35,237 bases of DNA from Nioella nitratireducens (GTDB taxonomy: Bacteria; Pseudomonadota; Alphaproteobacteria; Rhodobacterales; Rhodobacteraceae): positions 1-35,237 of the forward strand of contig NZ_MNBW01000027.1 in the NCBI RefSeq assembly GCF_001879715.1. Direction: 5' to 3'. Position 1 is the stretch's first letter, and each line of letters begins with the position of its first letter. Positions 14,612-21,563 of the stretch are shown here, piece after piece. The notes under the pieces were generated by a model. That model was not told where the DNA came from, made no database searches, and worked only from the letters and a program-made list of their open reading frames with translations. The position numbers and the translations under genes were made by a program.

Positions 14612-15205
14612 ATGGCTATTCTCAAGTTCTCTGCGTCCGCTGTTGCGGCACAGATCGCCCATGCGCGCGCCTGCAAGACCTTCCTGCCCAACTGGAACGG
14701 GCCCGTGGACAGGCCCGCCCTGATCCTGATCGTCGGCAATGGTGTGCATCTGCGCTCAAACGGCATCGATGGCACGACCACCCGTATCGTCACCACCGAA
14801 CAGGCAGATCCCTCCTTCGCCTTCGCCGACGGCATGAACCCGTTTCGGGATACCGACTGGATGGCGCAGCGCCGCATGGCGTTTCGCGATCTGACCGGCC
14901 AGTTCTACACCGACATCCTGGATGACGTGCAGGTGCTCATCGACCGGGGGCGGGGGGCGATCCGGCTCGCCACCGATGGCCACAGCATCCGCGTCTTCGT
15001 ACGCCGGGCCTCGGATTATCTCATCGGCGGGACCTACGAGGTGCCCTCGGGCCTCGGCGGCACCTTCCGGGTCATCCTCAAGGATGCCTGCGATACCTTC
15101 GCGATCGTGCAGAACTGCGGCAATTGCGAGGATTTCGACGCCATGCAGCCCTACCGCGTGCCGCTCGATGCGCTGATGGAAATCGATGACCGGAGGGCGG
15201 CGTAA
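14612..15205 (+). CDS. hypothetical island protein, possibly DUF3085-like
   Basis: This 197-residue soluble protein opens LKFSASAVAAQIAHARACKTFLP and contains ALILIVGNGVHLRSNGIDG, which resembles the LWLVGDxGVYLMSNG core of DUF3085 proteins from similar elements; I am not certain of this link. A later part has IRLATDGHSIRVFVRRASDY and a Cys pair NCGNCEDF near residue 170. No catalytic motif is evident. The ATG follows GAAAGACATCCCC, the same leader style as neighbouring cargo genes. It lies between the ParB-like gene and another uncharacterised gene, typical of conserved accessory blocks. Confidence 0.68.
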   Translation: MAILKFSASAVAAQIAHARACKTFLPNWNGPVDRPALILIVGNGVHLRSNGIDGTTTRIVTTEQADPSFAFADGMNPFRDTDWMAQRRMAFRDLTGQFYTDILDDVQVLIDRGRGAIRLATDGHSIRVFVRRASDYLIGGTYEVPSGLGGTFRVILKDACDTFAIVQNCGNCEDFDAMQPYRVPLDALMEIDDRRAA

Positions 15206-15307
15206 CGCGCCCTTTCTCAAACAAGCATCGCCAATACCCTGCCAGGCCTGCGGCCCTCTCGGGACATTGACGACAACAATTTCCCCAATGAGAGAAAGGA
15301 CTCTGAG

Positions 15308-15961
15308 ATGGGATGGCTCTTCTATACCGATCGCCGCGTCCAGACCTACGCGGATGAGAAAGCGGAGATTGCCCGGCTCTGCACCTTCGAGAGCGACAGG
15401 CGCAAGACGGAACTGGTCAAAGCCTGCAAGGTGGGTTCGACTTGGTACGCGGCGGCAAAGGTCACAAGTATCGATGGCTCGCCGGTCGAGGACACGACCT
15501 ATGTGACCGATGCGGATGGCTCCATCACGTTCGGTGCTGTCTTCCTCACCCGATACGATGACGGCTGCTGGGGCTACAAGGACATGGAGGAAAGTGCTGG
15601 CCCGAACGAGTCTCGTGCTCCCCTTGGGCTGATCGAGCTCCTCTCCGACCTGAAAGACCCGGACAGCTATGCCCATGCCTGGCGCCAGCGCTGCCAGGAC
15701 TGGGCTGCGATCCCGGACTACGAGGAAGGCGACAAGATCAGGCTCGCAGCACCTGTGACGCTCACCGATGGCAGTACCTGCCAGATTGTCACCGCGACCC
15801 ACTACAGGCGCGGGCGGCAAAAGCGCCGCTGCTACCGCATCGAGGAAACTGGTGGGCTCGTACGCCTGTCGAAGGCCTCGCTTGCGGGTTCGGAGCTGCT
15901 CAGCTCCGCGAAAGGTGCGGCTAGCCCGGTGCTGGCGGAGTTCCTGGCGGGGCGAAATTAG
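15308..15961 (+). CDS. hypothetical island protein (starts MGWLFYTD), possibly DUF6927-type
   Basis: This 217-residue protein begins MGWLFYTDRRVQTYADEKAEI, an opening I associate with uncharacterised plasmid proteins annotated DUF6927; the name is offered with caution. The first half (residues 40-105) is beta-rich, ending AVFLTRYDDGCWGYKDMEES. The second half has a small SH3-like or beta-barrel-looking stretch (GDKIRLAAPVTLTDGSTCQIVTATHYRRGRQKRRCYRIEE). There is no signal peptide. A GAAAGGA ribosome site precedes the ATG by 8-10 bases. The function is unknown. Confidence 0.7.
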   Translation: MGWLFYTDRRVQTYADEKAEIARLCTFESDRRKTELVKACKVGSTWYAAAKVTSIDGSPVEDTTYVTDADGSITFGAVFLTRYDDGCWGYKDMEESAGPNESRAPLGLIELLSDLKDPDSYAHAWRQRCQDWAAIPDYEEGDKIRLAAPVTLTDGSTCQIVTATHYRRGRQKRRCYRIEETGGLVRLSKASLAGSELLSSAKGAASPVLAEFLAGRN

Positions 15962-16018
15962 GTCCTGCGCCGGACGGTTCATCGACCTGCCCGGCGACAG
16001 CAGATCCTGCGGCTTGTC

Positions 16019-16048
16019 TTGACAAGGCAATGCAAATGCATTACCTAT
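16019..16048 (+). promoter_or_regulatory. toxin-antitoxin promoter with internal palindrome
   Basis: A perfect TTGACA -35 box (16019-16024) is followed after 17 bases by a weak -10 (TACCTA, 16042-16047). Between them lies the palindrome AATGCA-AA-TGCATT (16029-16042). An operator placed in the promoter spacer fits autorepression by the PrlF antitoxin encoded 44 bases downstream. Confidence 0.6.
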
Positions 16049-16085
16049 CGCGGGCAGCAAAGACCCTTTTCTTCAGGAGACTGCC

Positions 16086-16412
16086 ATGACAGCCCTCGCA
16101 CAAGATGTCTCGAAACTCACGGATCGGTATCAGACGACCGTGCCGGCGGGTGTGCGCAAACAGCTCAAGCTGGGCAAGGGCGACCAGATTCGTTACTGCA
16201 CCGAGCCGAGTGGCAGGGTCTATATCGAGCCCGTGCGCAGCGACGAGGAAGATCCCGTGCTCGGAGCCTTTCTCGATTTTGTCGAGGCCGATATCAAGGC
16301 GCATCCGGACCGCATTCGGGCGTTCGATGGGGCTTTGCATGACCGTCTTGCAGCACTGGTCGGAGACGTTGACGTCGATCTCGATGCGCCGCTATCGCTC
16401 GAGGATGAATGA
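16086..16412 (+). CDS. prlF: type II antitoxin, PrlF/AbrB-type
   Basis: This 108-residue antitoxin has an N-terminal swapped-hairpin AbrB/MazE DNA-binding motif: SKLTDRYQTTVPAGVRKQLKLGKGDQIRYC. The acidic C-terminal half (FLDFVEADIKAHPDRIRAF, VDVDLDAPLSLEDE) should bind and neutralise the toxin. It also represses its own promoter in known PrlF-YhaV pairs, and a palindrome between the -35 and -10 boxes fits that. AGGAGA precedes the ATG. The stop overlaps the toxin start (ATGA), giving tight coupling. The pair probably stabilises the surrounding plasmid or island. Confidence 0.92.
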   Translation: MTALAQDVSKLTDRYQTTVPAGVRKQLKLGKGDQIRYCTEPSGRVYIEPVRSDEEDPVLGAFLDFVEADIKAHPDRIRAFDGALHDRLAALVGDVDVDLDAPLSLEDE

Positions 16413-16927
16413 CCGGCGATAGCGTGCCAGTCCAAGCGCCCCTTGTCGTAAACGGATGGTCGATTTATGCGCATCCGCTCTTTCTGGACCAGATCGAAGG
16501 GCTGATCGAGGAAGTCGAGGCGCGTAAGGCACGCGATCCTAAGACCTGGCGCAAGAAAAACCCGACGAAACGGCTGGCCGCCATCTTCAAGCTGGTCACC
16601 GAGGCCATACCGGCAGATCCGGGTGCCGCCGCCTTCCGGCAAGGCGGCACACTCGGCGATCACCGCAAGCACTGGTTCCGGGCGAAATTCTTCCAGCAGT
16701 ATCGGCTGTTCTATCGGTTCAACAGCGATGCAAAGGTCATCGTGGTGGCCTGGGTGAACGACGACAAGACCCTGCGCGCCTACGGCAGCAAGACGGATGC
16801 CTATGCGACGTTCAAAGGGATGTTGGAAGATGGCAATCCACCTGACAATTTCGACGCGCTCTTGAAAGAAGCTGCAGCGGCGGGCAAGCGGTTCGAAACT
16901 TCCCTTGAAGCGGTGCCCGATCGGTAA
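16409..16927 (+). CDS. yhaV: type II toxin YhaV (ribonuclease)
   Basis: This 172-residue toxin is recognised by its family-long conserved blocks: VNGWSIYAHPLFLDQIEGLIEEVE, KNPTKRLAAIFKLV, IPADPGAAAFRQGGTLG, HRKHWFRAKFFQQYRLFYR and VIVVAWVNDDKTLRAYGSKTDAYATF. YhaV is a RelE-superfamily endoribonuclease that cleaves mRNA and is held inactive by PrlF. All blocks are intact and length is normal, so it is expected to be active if freed. It overlaps the antitoxin gene by 4 bases. It is the last clear gene before a gene-poor stretch and the IS element. Confidence 0.93.
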   Translation: MTGDSVPVQAPLVVNGWSIYAHPLFLDQIEGLIEEVEARKARDPKTWRKKNPTKRLAAIFKLVTEAIPADPGAAAFRQGGTLGDHRKHWFRAKFFQQYRLFYRFNSDAKVIVVAWVNDDKTLRAYGSKTDAYATFKGMLEDGNPPDNFDALLKEAAAAGKRFETSLEAVPDR

Positions 16928-17516
16928 GTGGGGTCGAATGCTGGAAGGGGCAGAATCCTACGCTGAGGCTGTCCGTAAAGAGGTCGTTCTGCCCTACAAT
17001 CTCCCGTCACCCTTGAGCCGAGTGAAATAAGCGACATTGGTGTGTCATATGGCTGGTACGATGAAATTCTCAGAAGTCCCTCCCTATCCGTACACCAGCC
17101 GTTCGCTGCATCGTGTACGAACTGGTAAGATGCGGACATTTCGGACTTACGCAGATGCGGCTTTTGCTGACGCAGCATCCGTTCGCAATTGCCGAACATG
17201 CTTCGTCGCGTTGTTGATCATGTCGCCAAACCCGTCATTGAGCTTGGCCCATACGGTCATCATCCGAACCGAGCATTCGCTACACCAAGCGGGAACCTGA
17301 GGGGAGCGGTCGGCCTGGTCTTGCTGGTCCGATAAAGTCCTCGTCGCGGTTGACCAATAGCTTCGTGGATTTCTTGGTCGGATGTAACCCTTCGCTCCGT
17401 GGCCGCTATGACAGCGGGGTATGAGCCGGAGGGGCGATTGAATTGGAATGAAGTGACAGGACGTAGCACTGGATGTTCACAACAGGCGAAGTGGCGCTGG
17501 ATTTGCACTCTGAAGC
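16928..17516. other. gene-poor stretch upstream of the IS element
   Basis: About 590 bases with no supportable gene: open frames here are short, lack ribosome sites and carry no recognisable motif. The sequence may be the eroded remains of an earlier insertion or a lost gene. It ends in the left copy of the 9-bp target duplication of the IS element (CTCTGAAGC, 17508-17516). Confidence 0.5.
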
Positions 17517-18566
17517 GGCTCTGTTGCACAAAGCCTCTGATGTCCGGAGTTCCCCTTTCCCCGGACGGATTCATCCCACGGTTTCTGTGACAGGGATGCC
17601 AAGCGCGGTGTAGCCGTTCATGACGGCGATGCGGATCTGGACCTCTGCGACCTGTCGGTCAAAGTCCCTCGCCATGAGGCGCTGCCCCAGCAGTTTCATA
17701 CAGTGCATCTTCGTTTCGGCACGGCTTCGTCGGTGGTAACCGCTCCAGTTTCGCCAGATCGCACGGCCGAGATATTTCGCCGCCCGAAGGGCTTCGTTTC
17801 TGGCAACCGCACCAGCGGTGACGGTCTTCCACGGCTTCGCGTTCTTGCGGGGCGGTATGACGGCGTGGGCGCCACGGTCAGCGATCGCATCATGGCACTT
17901 GCGGGTGTCGTAGGCGCCGTCAGCGGTGACGCGGCCGATCTCCTGGCCCTCCGGTATCTGGTTGAGCAGGTCGGGCAGCACCGGTGCATCGCCGATATGG
18001 CTCCCGGTGATCTCGACGGCTCGAACCTCCAGCGTTTGCTCGTCGATCCCGAGATGGATCTTGCGCCAGACGCGCCGTTTGGGGCCGCCGTGCTTGCGTG
18101 CGTGCCATTCGCCTTCGCCCTCGACCTTGATGCCGGTGCTGTCGATCAGCAGGTGCAGCGGCCCTTTGGAGCCACGATACGGGATGTTGACCGCGAGGGT
18201 CTTCTGGCGGCGGCTCAGCGTGCTGAAGTCTGGCACCGACCAGTCAAGGCCGACCAGGCGCAACAGGCTTTCGACGAACCCGGTCGTCTGTCTGAGTGCC
18301 ATGCCGAACAGCACCTTCATTGTCAGGCAAGTCTGAATGGCAGTATCGCTGTAGGTCTGTTGGCGACCACGATTGCCTGTCGGCGCGGCCTCCCAGCACA
18401 TCTCGGGATCGAACCAGATCGTCAGCGAGCCCCGGCGCTTGAGCGCTTCATTGTAGGCTGGCCAGTTCCTGGTCTTGTAGGTCGGGGATGTCGGTTTGCT
18501 CATGGAGCCCGGCTACCACGCTGGATTCACAAGATGAATCCCTCACGCGATTTGTGCAACAGAGCC
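17517..18566 (-). mobile_element. intact IS5-family insertion sequence, 1050 bp
   Basis: The element is bounded by perfect 16-bp inverted repeats GGCTCTGTTGCACAAA (17517-17532) and TTTGTGCAACAGAGCC (18551-18566). It is flanked by a perfect 9-bp direct repeat CTCTGAAGC (17508-17516 and 18567-18575). The single full-length transposase lies on the minus strand. A 9-bp duplication and GGCTCTGTTG-type ends fit the IS903-like group of IS5. The perfect duplication indicates a recent insertion without later rearrangement. Confidence 0.93.
17571..18503 (-). CDS. IS5-family transposase
   Basis: This 310-residue DDE transposase has an N-terminal DNA-binding part (NWPAYNEALKRRGSLTIWFD), a first catalytic Asp in LHLLIDSTGIKVEGEGEW, a second in VTADGAYDTRKCHDAI, and the Y(2)R(3)E(6)K-like catalytic Glu region NWSGYHRRSRAETKMHCMKLLG. 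All catalytic acidic residues are present, so it should be active. It is transcribed away from the hydrogenase regulator. The start at 18503 (MSKPTSPTYKTRNWPAYN) is typical of the group. Confidence 0.95.
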   Translation of the reverse strand: MSKPTSPTYKTRNWPAYNEALKRRGSLTIWFDPEMCWEAAPTGNRGRQQTYSDTAIQTCLTMKVLFGMALRQTTGFVESLLRLVGLDWSVPDFSTLSRRQKTLAVNIPYRGSKGPLHLLIDSTGIKVEGEGEWHARKHGGPKRRVWRKIHLGIDEQTLEVRAVEITGSHIGDAPVLPDLLNQIPEGQEIGRVTADGAYDTRKCHDAIADRGAHAVIPPRKNAKPWKTVTAGAVARNEALRAAKYLGRAIWRNWSGYHRRSRAETKMHCMKLLGQRLMARDFDRQVAEVQIRIAVMNGYTALGIPVTETVG

Positions 18567-18592
18567 CTCTGAAGCTAGATTGCAAGCAGAAC

Positions 18593-18618
18593 TTGCATAA
18601 ATAGTTCTCTTTATGCAA
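18593..18618. promoter_or_regulatory. 9-bp inverted repeat at the start of the hydrogenase regulator
   Basis: TTGCATAAA (18593-18601) and TTTATGCAA (18610-18618) form a perfect inverted repeat with an 8-base spacer. The right arm contains the first possible ATG of the regulator gene. This looks like an operator or an mRNA hairpin controlling the regulator; if translation starts at the downstream TTG (18676), it lies wholly in the leader. Confidence 0.5.
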
Positions 18619-20118
18619 AGAATGTTTGCTGATACTGATCCGGCAATCATCAGTGGCAACGGAGGTCCAAGCACCTTGTCGAATATATCTACGGTTCTTA
18701 TCAAGTCCAAGGACAAGGCTTTGACCCTGTCCGCTTCCAGCGCTCTGAGCGAATTGGATGGGTATCGGCTGATCTTTTGCGAGGATGATAACTCCGCAAA
18801 GAGCCGCCTTGACGAAGTGAACGTGGACCTCATTCTCTATGACGTCGATGAGGATGATTTTGGACCGGACAACGCGTTGGCGCGGTCTCGCTTGTCTCAT
18901 ACCGCGTGTTGGCGCATTGTTATTTGCGAAAAAAATGAAATGAGCTGCGGCGCGCAACTCTGCGAAGATACGGCGTCCTATTTGTATCTTGCCAAACCGG
19001 TGCAAGAGCAGCAGATCCGCATCGTCGTCAAGCGCGCCCTGGAACACGCCGAGCTGTCGCGCCGGCACCGGATACTGAGCAGAGAGCTCAAGCTGTCGCT
19101 GGATGACGAGATTTTCAACGACGAGGAAGGCGGATCGGTTCAGGGTGGCGTTTCACGCTTTGAAAGACTGGTCTATGCAAGCCCCAAGATGGCCGAAGTT
19201 GTCGCCGAGGCGAAAGTCGCGGCCTCCACGGGCATGCCGGTCCTGATCCGAGGCGAGACGGGCACCGGCAAGGAGCTTTTGGCGCGCGCCATTCACTTTA
19301 ACTCGGATCGCGTGAATTCACCCATGCACAGCCAGAATTGCGGCGGTGTGTCTGACGATGCCTTGTATTCCGAGCTGTTTGGCCACATGCGTGGCGCCTT
19401 TCCGGGGGCGATTGCGGATCGGCTGGGCCTTTTTCGGGCGGCTGATGGGGGCACGGTGTTTCTGGACGAGGTGTCAGAAGTATCACCGCATTTTCAGGTG
19501 GCCCTTTTACGCTTCCTGCAAGAGGGCGAAGTCAAACCACTTGGTTCAGACAAGACACTGTACAGCAACGTGCGGATCATCGCGGCATCCAACCGTTCAA
19601 TTGAGGAGATGGTGGAAAAAGGCAGTTTCCGCCGCGATCTGTATTATCGTTTACGCGGGTTTCAACTGGAATTGCCACCGCTTCGCGACCGGACCGACGA
19701 CATCCCGGTGCTGACACAGTTCTTTGTTGAGAAATATGCCGGTGTGGTTGGTCGCCGGGTATTGGGTGTCACATCTGACGTTCTGAAGCGGTTGGAGTAT
19801 TACCCATTTCCGGGCAATGTCCGCGAGCTGGAAAGCGAAGTTCAGCGCATGGTCGCGGTTGCGGAACAAGGTGGATATGTTGCTCTACGACATTTATCGG
19901 AAAAGATCGCGCGCACGCCAATCGAAAACGGCGAGGACGCAGCTTTCGTGCCATCCGGTGTAACGCTTAAAGACAAGGTCGAACATTTGGAGCAGGTCGT
20001 TTTGACCAAGGCGCTGGAGGCGTTTCATTGGAATCAAAGTAAGGTCGCGGAAGAATTGGGCTTGTCACGAGTCGGGCTGGCAAACAAGATCAAGAGATAC
20101 GGTCTGCGCAAAGGGTAA
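18613..20118 (+). CDS. NtrC/HupR-type hydrogenase transcriptional regulator
   Basis: This protein of up to 501 residues has three parts. The N-terminal receiver-like domain (about 25-145) lacks the usual acidic pair (TVLIKSKDKA) but keeps an Asp in DLILYDVD and Lys-Pro in YLAKPVQE. The AAA+ domain (about 185-410) has Walker A GETGTGKE (from 214) and Walker B GGTVFLDEV. A Fis-type helix-turn-helix closes it (WNQSKVAEELGLSRVGLANKIKRYGL). The sigma54-contact loop reads GAFPGA (261-266) instead of GAFTGA. It resembles HupR/HoxA and probably controls the hydrogenase genes downstream; no partner kinase is in the window. ATG 18613 has no ribosome site. TTG at 18676, 10 bases after GGAGG, is a credible true start and places the receiver right at the N-terminus. 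Confidence 0.85.
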   Translation: MQRMFADTDPAIISGNGGPSTLSNISTVLIKSKDKALTLSASSALSELDGYRLIFCEDDNSAKSRLDEVNVDLILYDVDEDDFGPDNALARSRLSHTACWRIVICEKNEMSCGAQLCEDTASYLYLAKPVQEQQIRIVVKRALEHAELSRRHRILSRELKLSLDDEIFNDEEGGSVQGGVSRFERLVYASPKMAEVVAEAKVAASTGMPVLIRGETGTGKELLARAIHFNSDRVNSPMHSQNCGGVSDDALYSELFGHMRGAFPGAIADRLGLFRAADGGTVFLDEVSEVSPHFQVALLRFLQEGEVKPLGSDKTLYSNVRIIAASNRSIEEMVEKGSFRRDLYYRLRGFQLELPPLRDRTDDIPVLTQFFVEKYAGVVGRRVLGVTSDVLKRLEYYPFPGNVRELESEVQRMVAVAEQGGYVALRHLSEKIARTPIENGEDAAFVPSGVTLKDKVEHLEQVVLTKALEAFHWNQSKVAEELGLSRVGLANKIKRYGLRKG

Positions 20119-20121
20119 GAC

Positions 20122-20346
20122 ATGGACGATGACGCGCCTGCCACGAAAGTCATTGGTTTCCCCTATGCCCGATCCGGACTGGCCAAGACCCGGTCCAAGC
20201 CGCGCAATCTGGGCCTGACCGCCATGTCAAAGGCCGTTGCTCCTTCGGGCACGGGCGCCAGGGGCCATTGGTGCAAGAGCTGCAAGGGGATCTGGTACAG
20301 CTACTTCGGAGAGGCCGAATGCCCGGCTTGCGGGCGACGGGGCTAA
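20122..20346 (+). CDS. small zinc-ribbon protein linked to the hydrogenase cluster
   Basis: This 74-residue protein begins 3 bases after the regulator stop, so it is surely co-transcribed. Its N-terminal half is basic and probably flexible (FPYARSGLAKTRSKPRNLG). Its C-terminal part is a zinc-ribbon or rubredoxin-like knuckle: C51-x2-C54-x12-C67-x2-C70 in HWCKSCKGIWYSYFGEAE. The spacing is close to that of the zinc-ribbon of HypA, which is missing from the HypA encoded in this cluster. No family name is recognised. It may be a metal-binding maturation helper, a small electron carrier or a regulator partner. Confidence 0.72.
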   Translation: MDDDAPATKVIGFPYARSGLAKTRSKPRNLGLTAMSKAVAPSGTGARGHWCKSCKGIWYSYFGEAECPACGRRG

Positions 20347-20578
20347 GCCCTGTCAGCTGTCAGCCAAGTTTACATTCCCCCATGGCAACTTAGTTTTCAG
20401 TTTACACTTTGTTACCAGAAATCGCCGCGCTGACCGCTAGTGTTGATTTGCTCGACTGTGCGCAACGGTACACACTTCCACCATAAATGCCGCGACTTTC
20501 GCAGGGTCGACAAGCAACAAGCCTGGCTCTGAGGCGAGGATGTCGCGGCAGGAATGATAGTCTTTGGGAGGAAGAAAA
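20347..20578 (+). promoter_or_regulatory. hydrogenase structural-gene promoter region
   Basis: These 232 bases contain the direct repeat AGTTTACA (20367-20374 and 20399-20406). They also hold a 19-base box (20388-20406) sharing 13 of 19 positions with one upstream of the TPR gene at 24736-24754, and an inverted TTGC-N10-GCAA at 20448-20465. By eye I find no good sigma54 -24/-12 element and no strong -35/-10 pair. The ribosome site GGGAGGAAG precedes hhyS. This is the expected control point for the hydrogenase operon. Confidence 0.5.
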
Positions 20579-21541
20579 ATGGCAAACCTGTTGTGGCTTC
20601 AGGGGGGCGCGTGTTCCGGCAACACGATGTCTTTCCTGAATGCAGAGGAACCAAGCGCATGTGATCTGGTCACTGACTTTGGGATCAACGTCCTTTGGCA
20701 ACCCTCCCTCGGGCTTGAACTGGGCGATCAGGTCAAAGCGATCGTCGAGAAGTGTATTTCTGGCGAGATCAAGCTGGACATCTTTGTCTTCGAAGGCACC
20801 GTCATCAATGCGCCGGACGGCACCGGCGAATGGAACCGGTTCTGCGGGCGCCCGATGAAGGAGTGGGTGAAAGAGCTGTCAGCGGTTGCTGATTTTGTCG
20901 TGGCGATCGGCGATTGCGCGACCTATGGCGGCATTCCGGCGACGGCGCCGAACCCGTCCGACAGCGTCGGCCTGCAGTTTCTCAAGCGCGACAAGGGCGG
21001 CGCACTGGGTGAAGGTTTTGCCGCTAAATCCGGATTGCCTGTCATCAATATTCCGGGTTGTCCGGCACACCCTGACTGGGTAACGCAGATTCTGGTGGCG
21101 GTTGCCACGGGTCGGGCCGGTGATCTGACGCTGGATGAATTCCATCGCCCCAAAACGTTCTTTTCCTCTTTCACGCAGACCGGGTGCACGCGCAACATGC
21201 ATTTTGCCTACAAGGTGTCGACCACGGCGTTCGGCCAGCGCAAGGGGTGCCTGTTCTACGATCTGGGGTGTCGTGGTCCTATGACTCACAGCCCCTGCAA
21301 TCGCATCCTGTGGAACCGCCATTCGTCAAAAACCCGTGCGGGTATGCCCTGCCTGGGCTGTACCGAACCGGAGTTCCCGTTCTTTGATCTGGCGCCGGGA
21401 ACGGTCTTCAAGACACAAACCGTCATGGGTGTACCCAAGGACATGCCCGAGGGCGTGGACAAGAAGGGTTACATCAAGCTCACCTCCGCCGCCAAAGGCG
21501 CGGCACCTGCGTGGGCAGAGGAAGATATCTTCGTAGTCTAA
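20579..21541 (+). CDS. hhyS: group 1h [NiFe]-hydrogenase small subunit
   Basis: This 320-residue electron-transfer subunit carries three Fe-S clusters. It opens MANLLWLQGGACSGNTMSFL, the signature of group 1h (formerly group 5) enzymes. Where other hydrogenases have CxGC, Asn replaces the second Cys, and in this group the proximal [4Fe-4S] cluster is held by three Cys and one Asp (D29 or D33 here). Other diagnostic stretches are LDIFVFEGTVI, VAIGDCATYGGIPA, INIPGCPAHPDW, FTQTGCTRN, GCRGPMTHSPCNRILWN and RAGMPCLGCTEPEFPFF. There is no Tat signal peptide or C-terminal anchor, so the enzyme stays on the cytoplasmic side. Members oxidise H2 at low, even atmospheric, concentrations. ATG 20579 follows GGGAGGAAG. 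Confidence 0.95.
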   Translation: MANLLWLQGGACSGNTMSFLNAEEPSACDLVTDFGINVLWQPSLGLELGDQVKAIVEKCISGEIKLDIFVFEGTVINAPDGTGEWNRFCGRPMKEWVKELSAVADFVVAIGDCATYGGIPATAPNPSDSVGLQFLKRDKGGALGEGFAAKSGLPVINIPGCPAHPDWVTQILVAVATGRAGDLTLDEFHRPKTFFSSFTQTGCTRNMHFAYKVSTTAFGQRKGCLFYDLGCRGPMTHSPCNRILWNRHSSKTRAGMPCLGCTEPEFPFFDLAPGTVFKTQTVMGVPKDMPEGVDKKGYIKLTSAAKGAAPAWAEEDIFVV

Positions 21542-21563
21542 CTGCGAATTGGGAGAGAGAATT

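Noticed and set aside
17037-17300. 87-codon open frame left of the IS
   Set aside because: No ribosome site, unusual composition and no motif. Treated as non-coding remnant.
20347-20578. Possible sigma54 promoter before hhyS (TGGCAACTTAGTTTT or TGGCTCTGAGGCGAGG)
   Set aside because: Neither has GG-N10-GC spacing with the TTGC part of a -24/-12 promoter. A scan with a matrix could still find a weak one.
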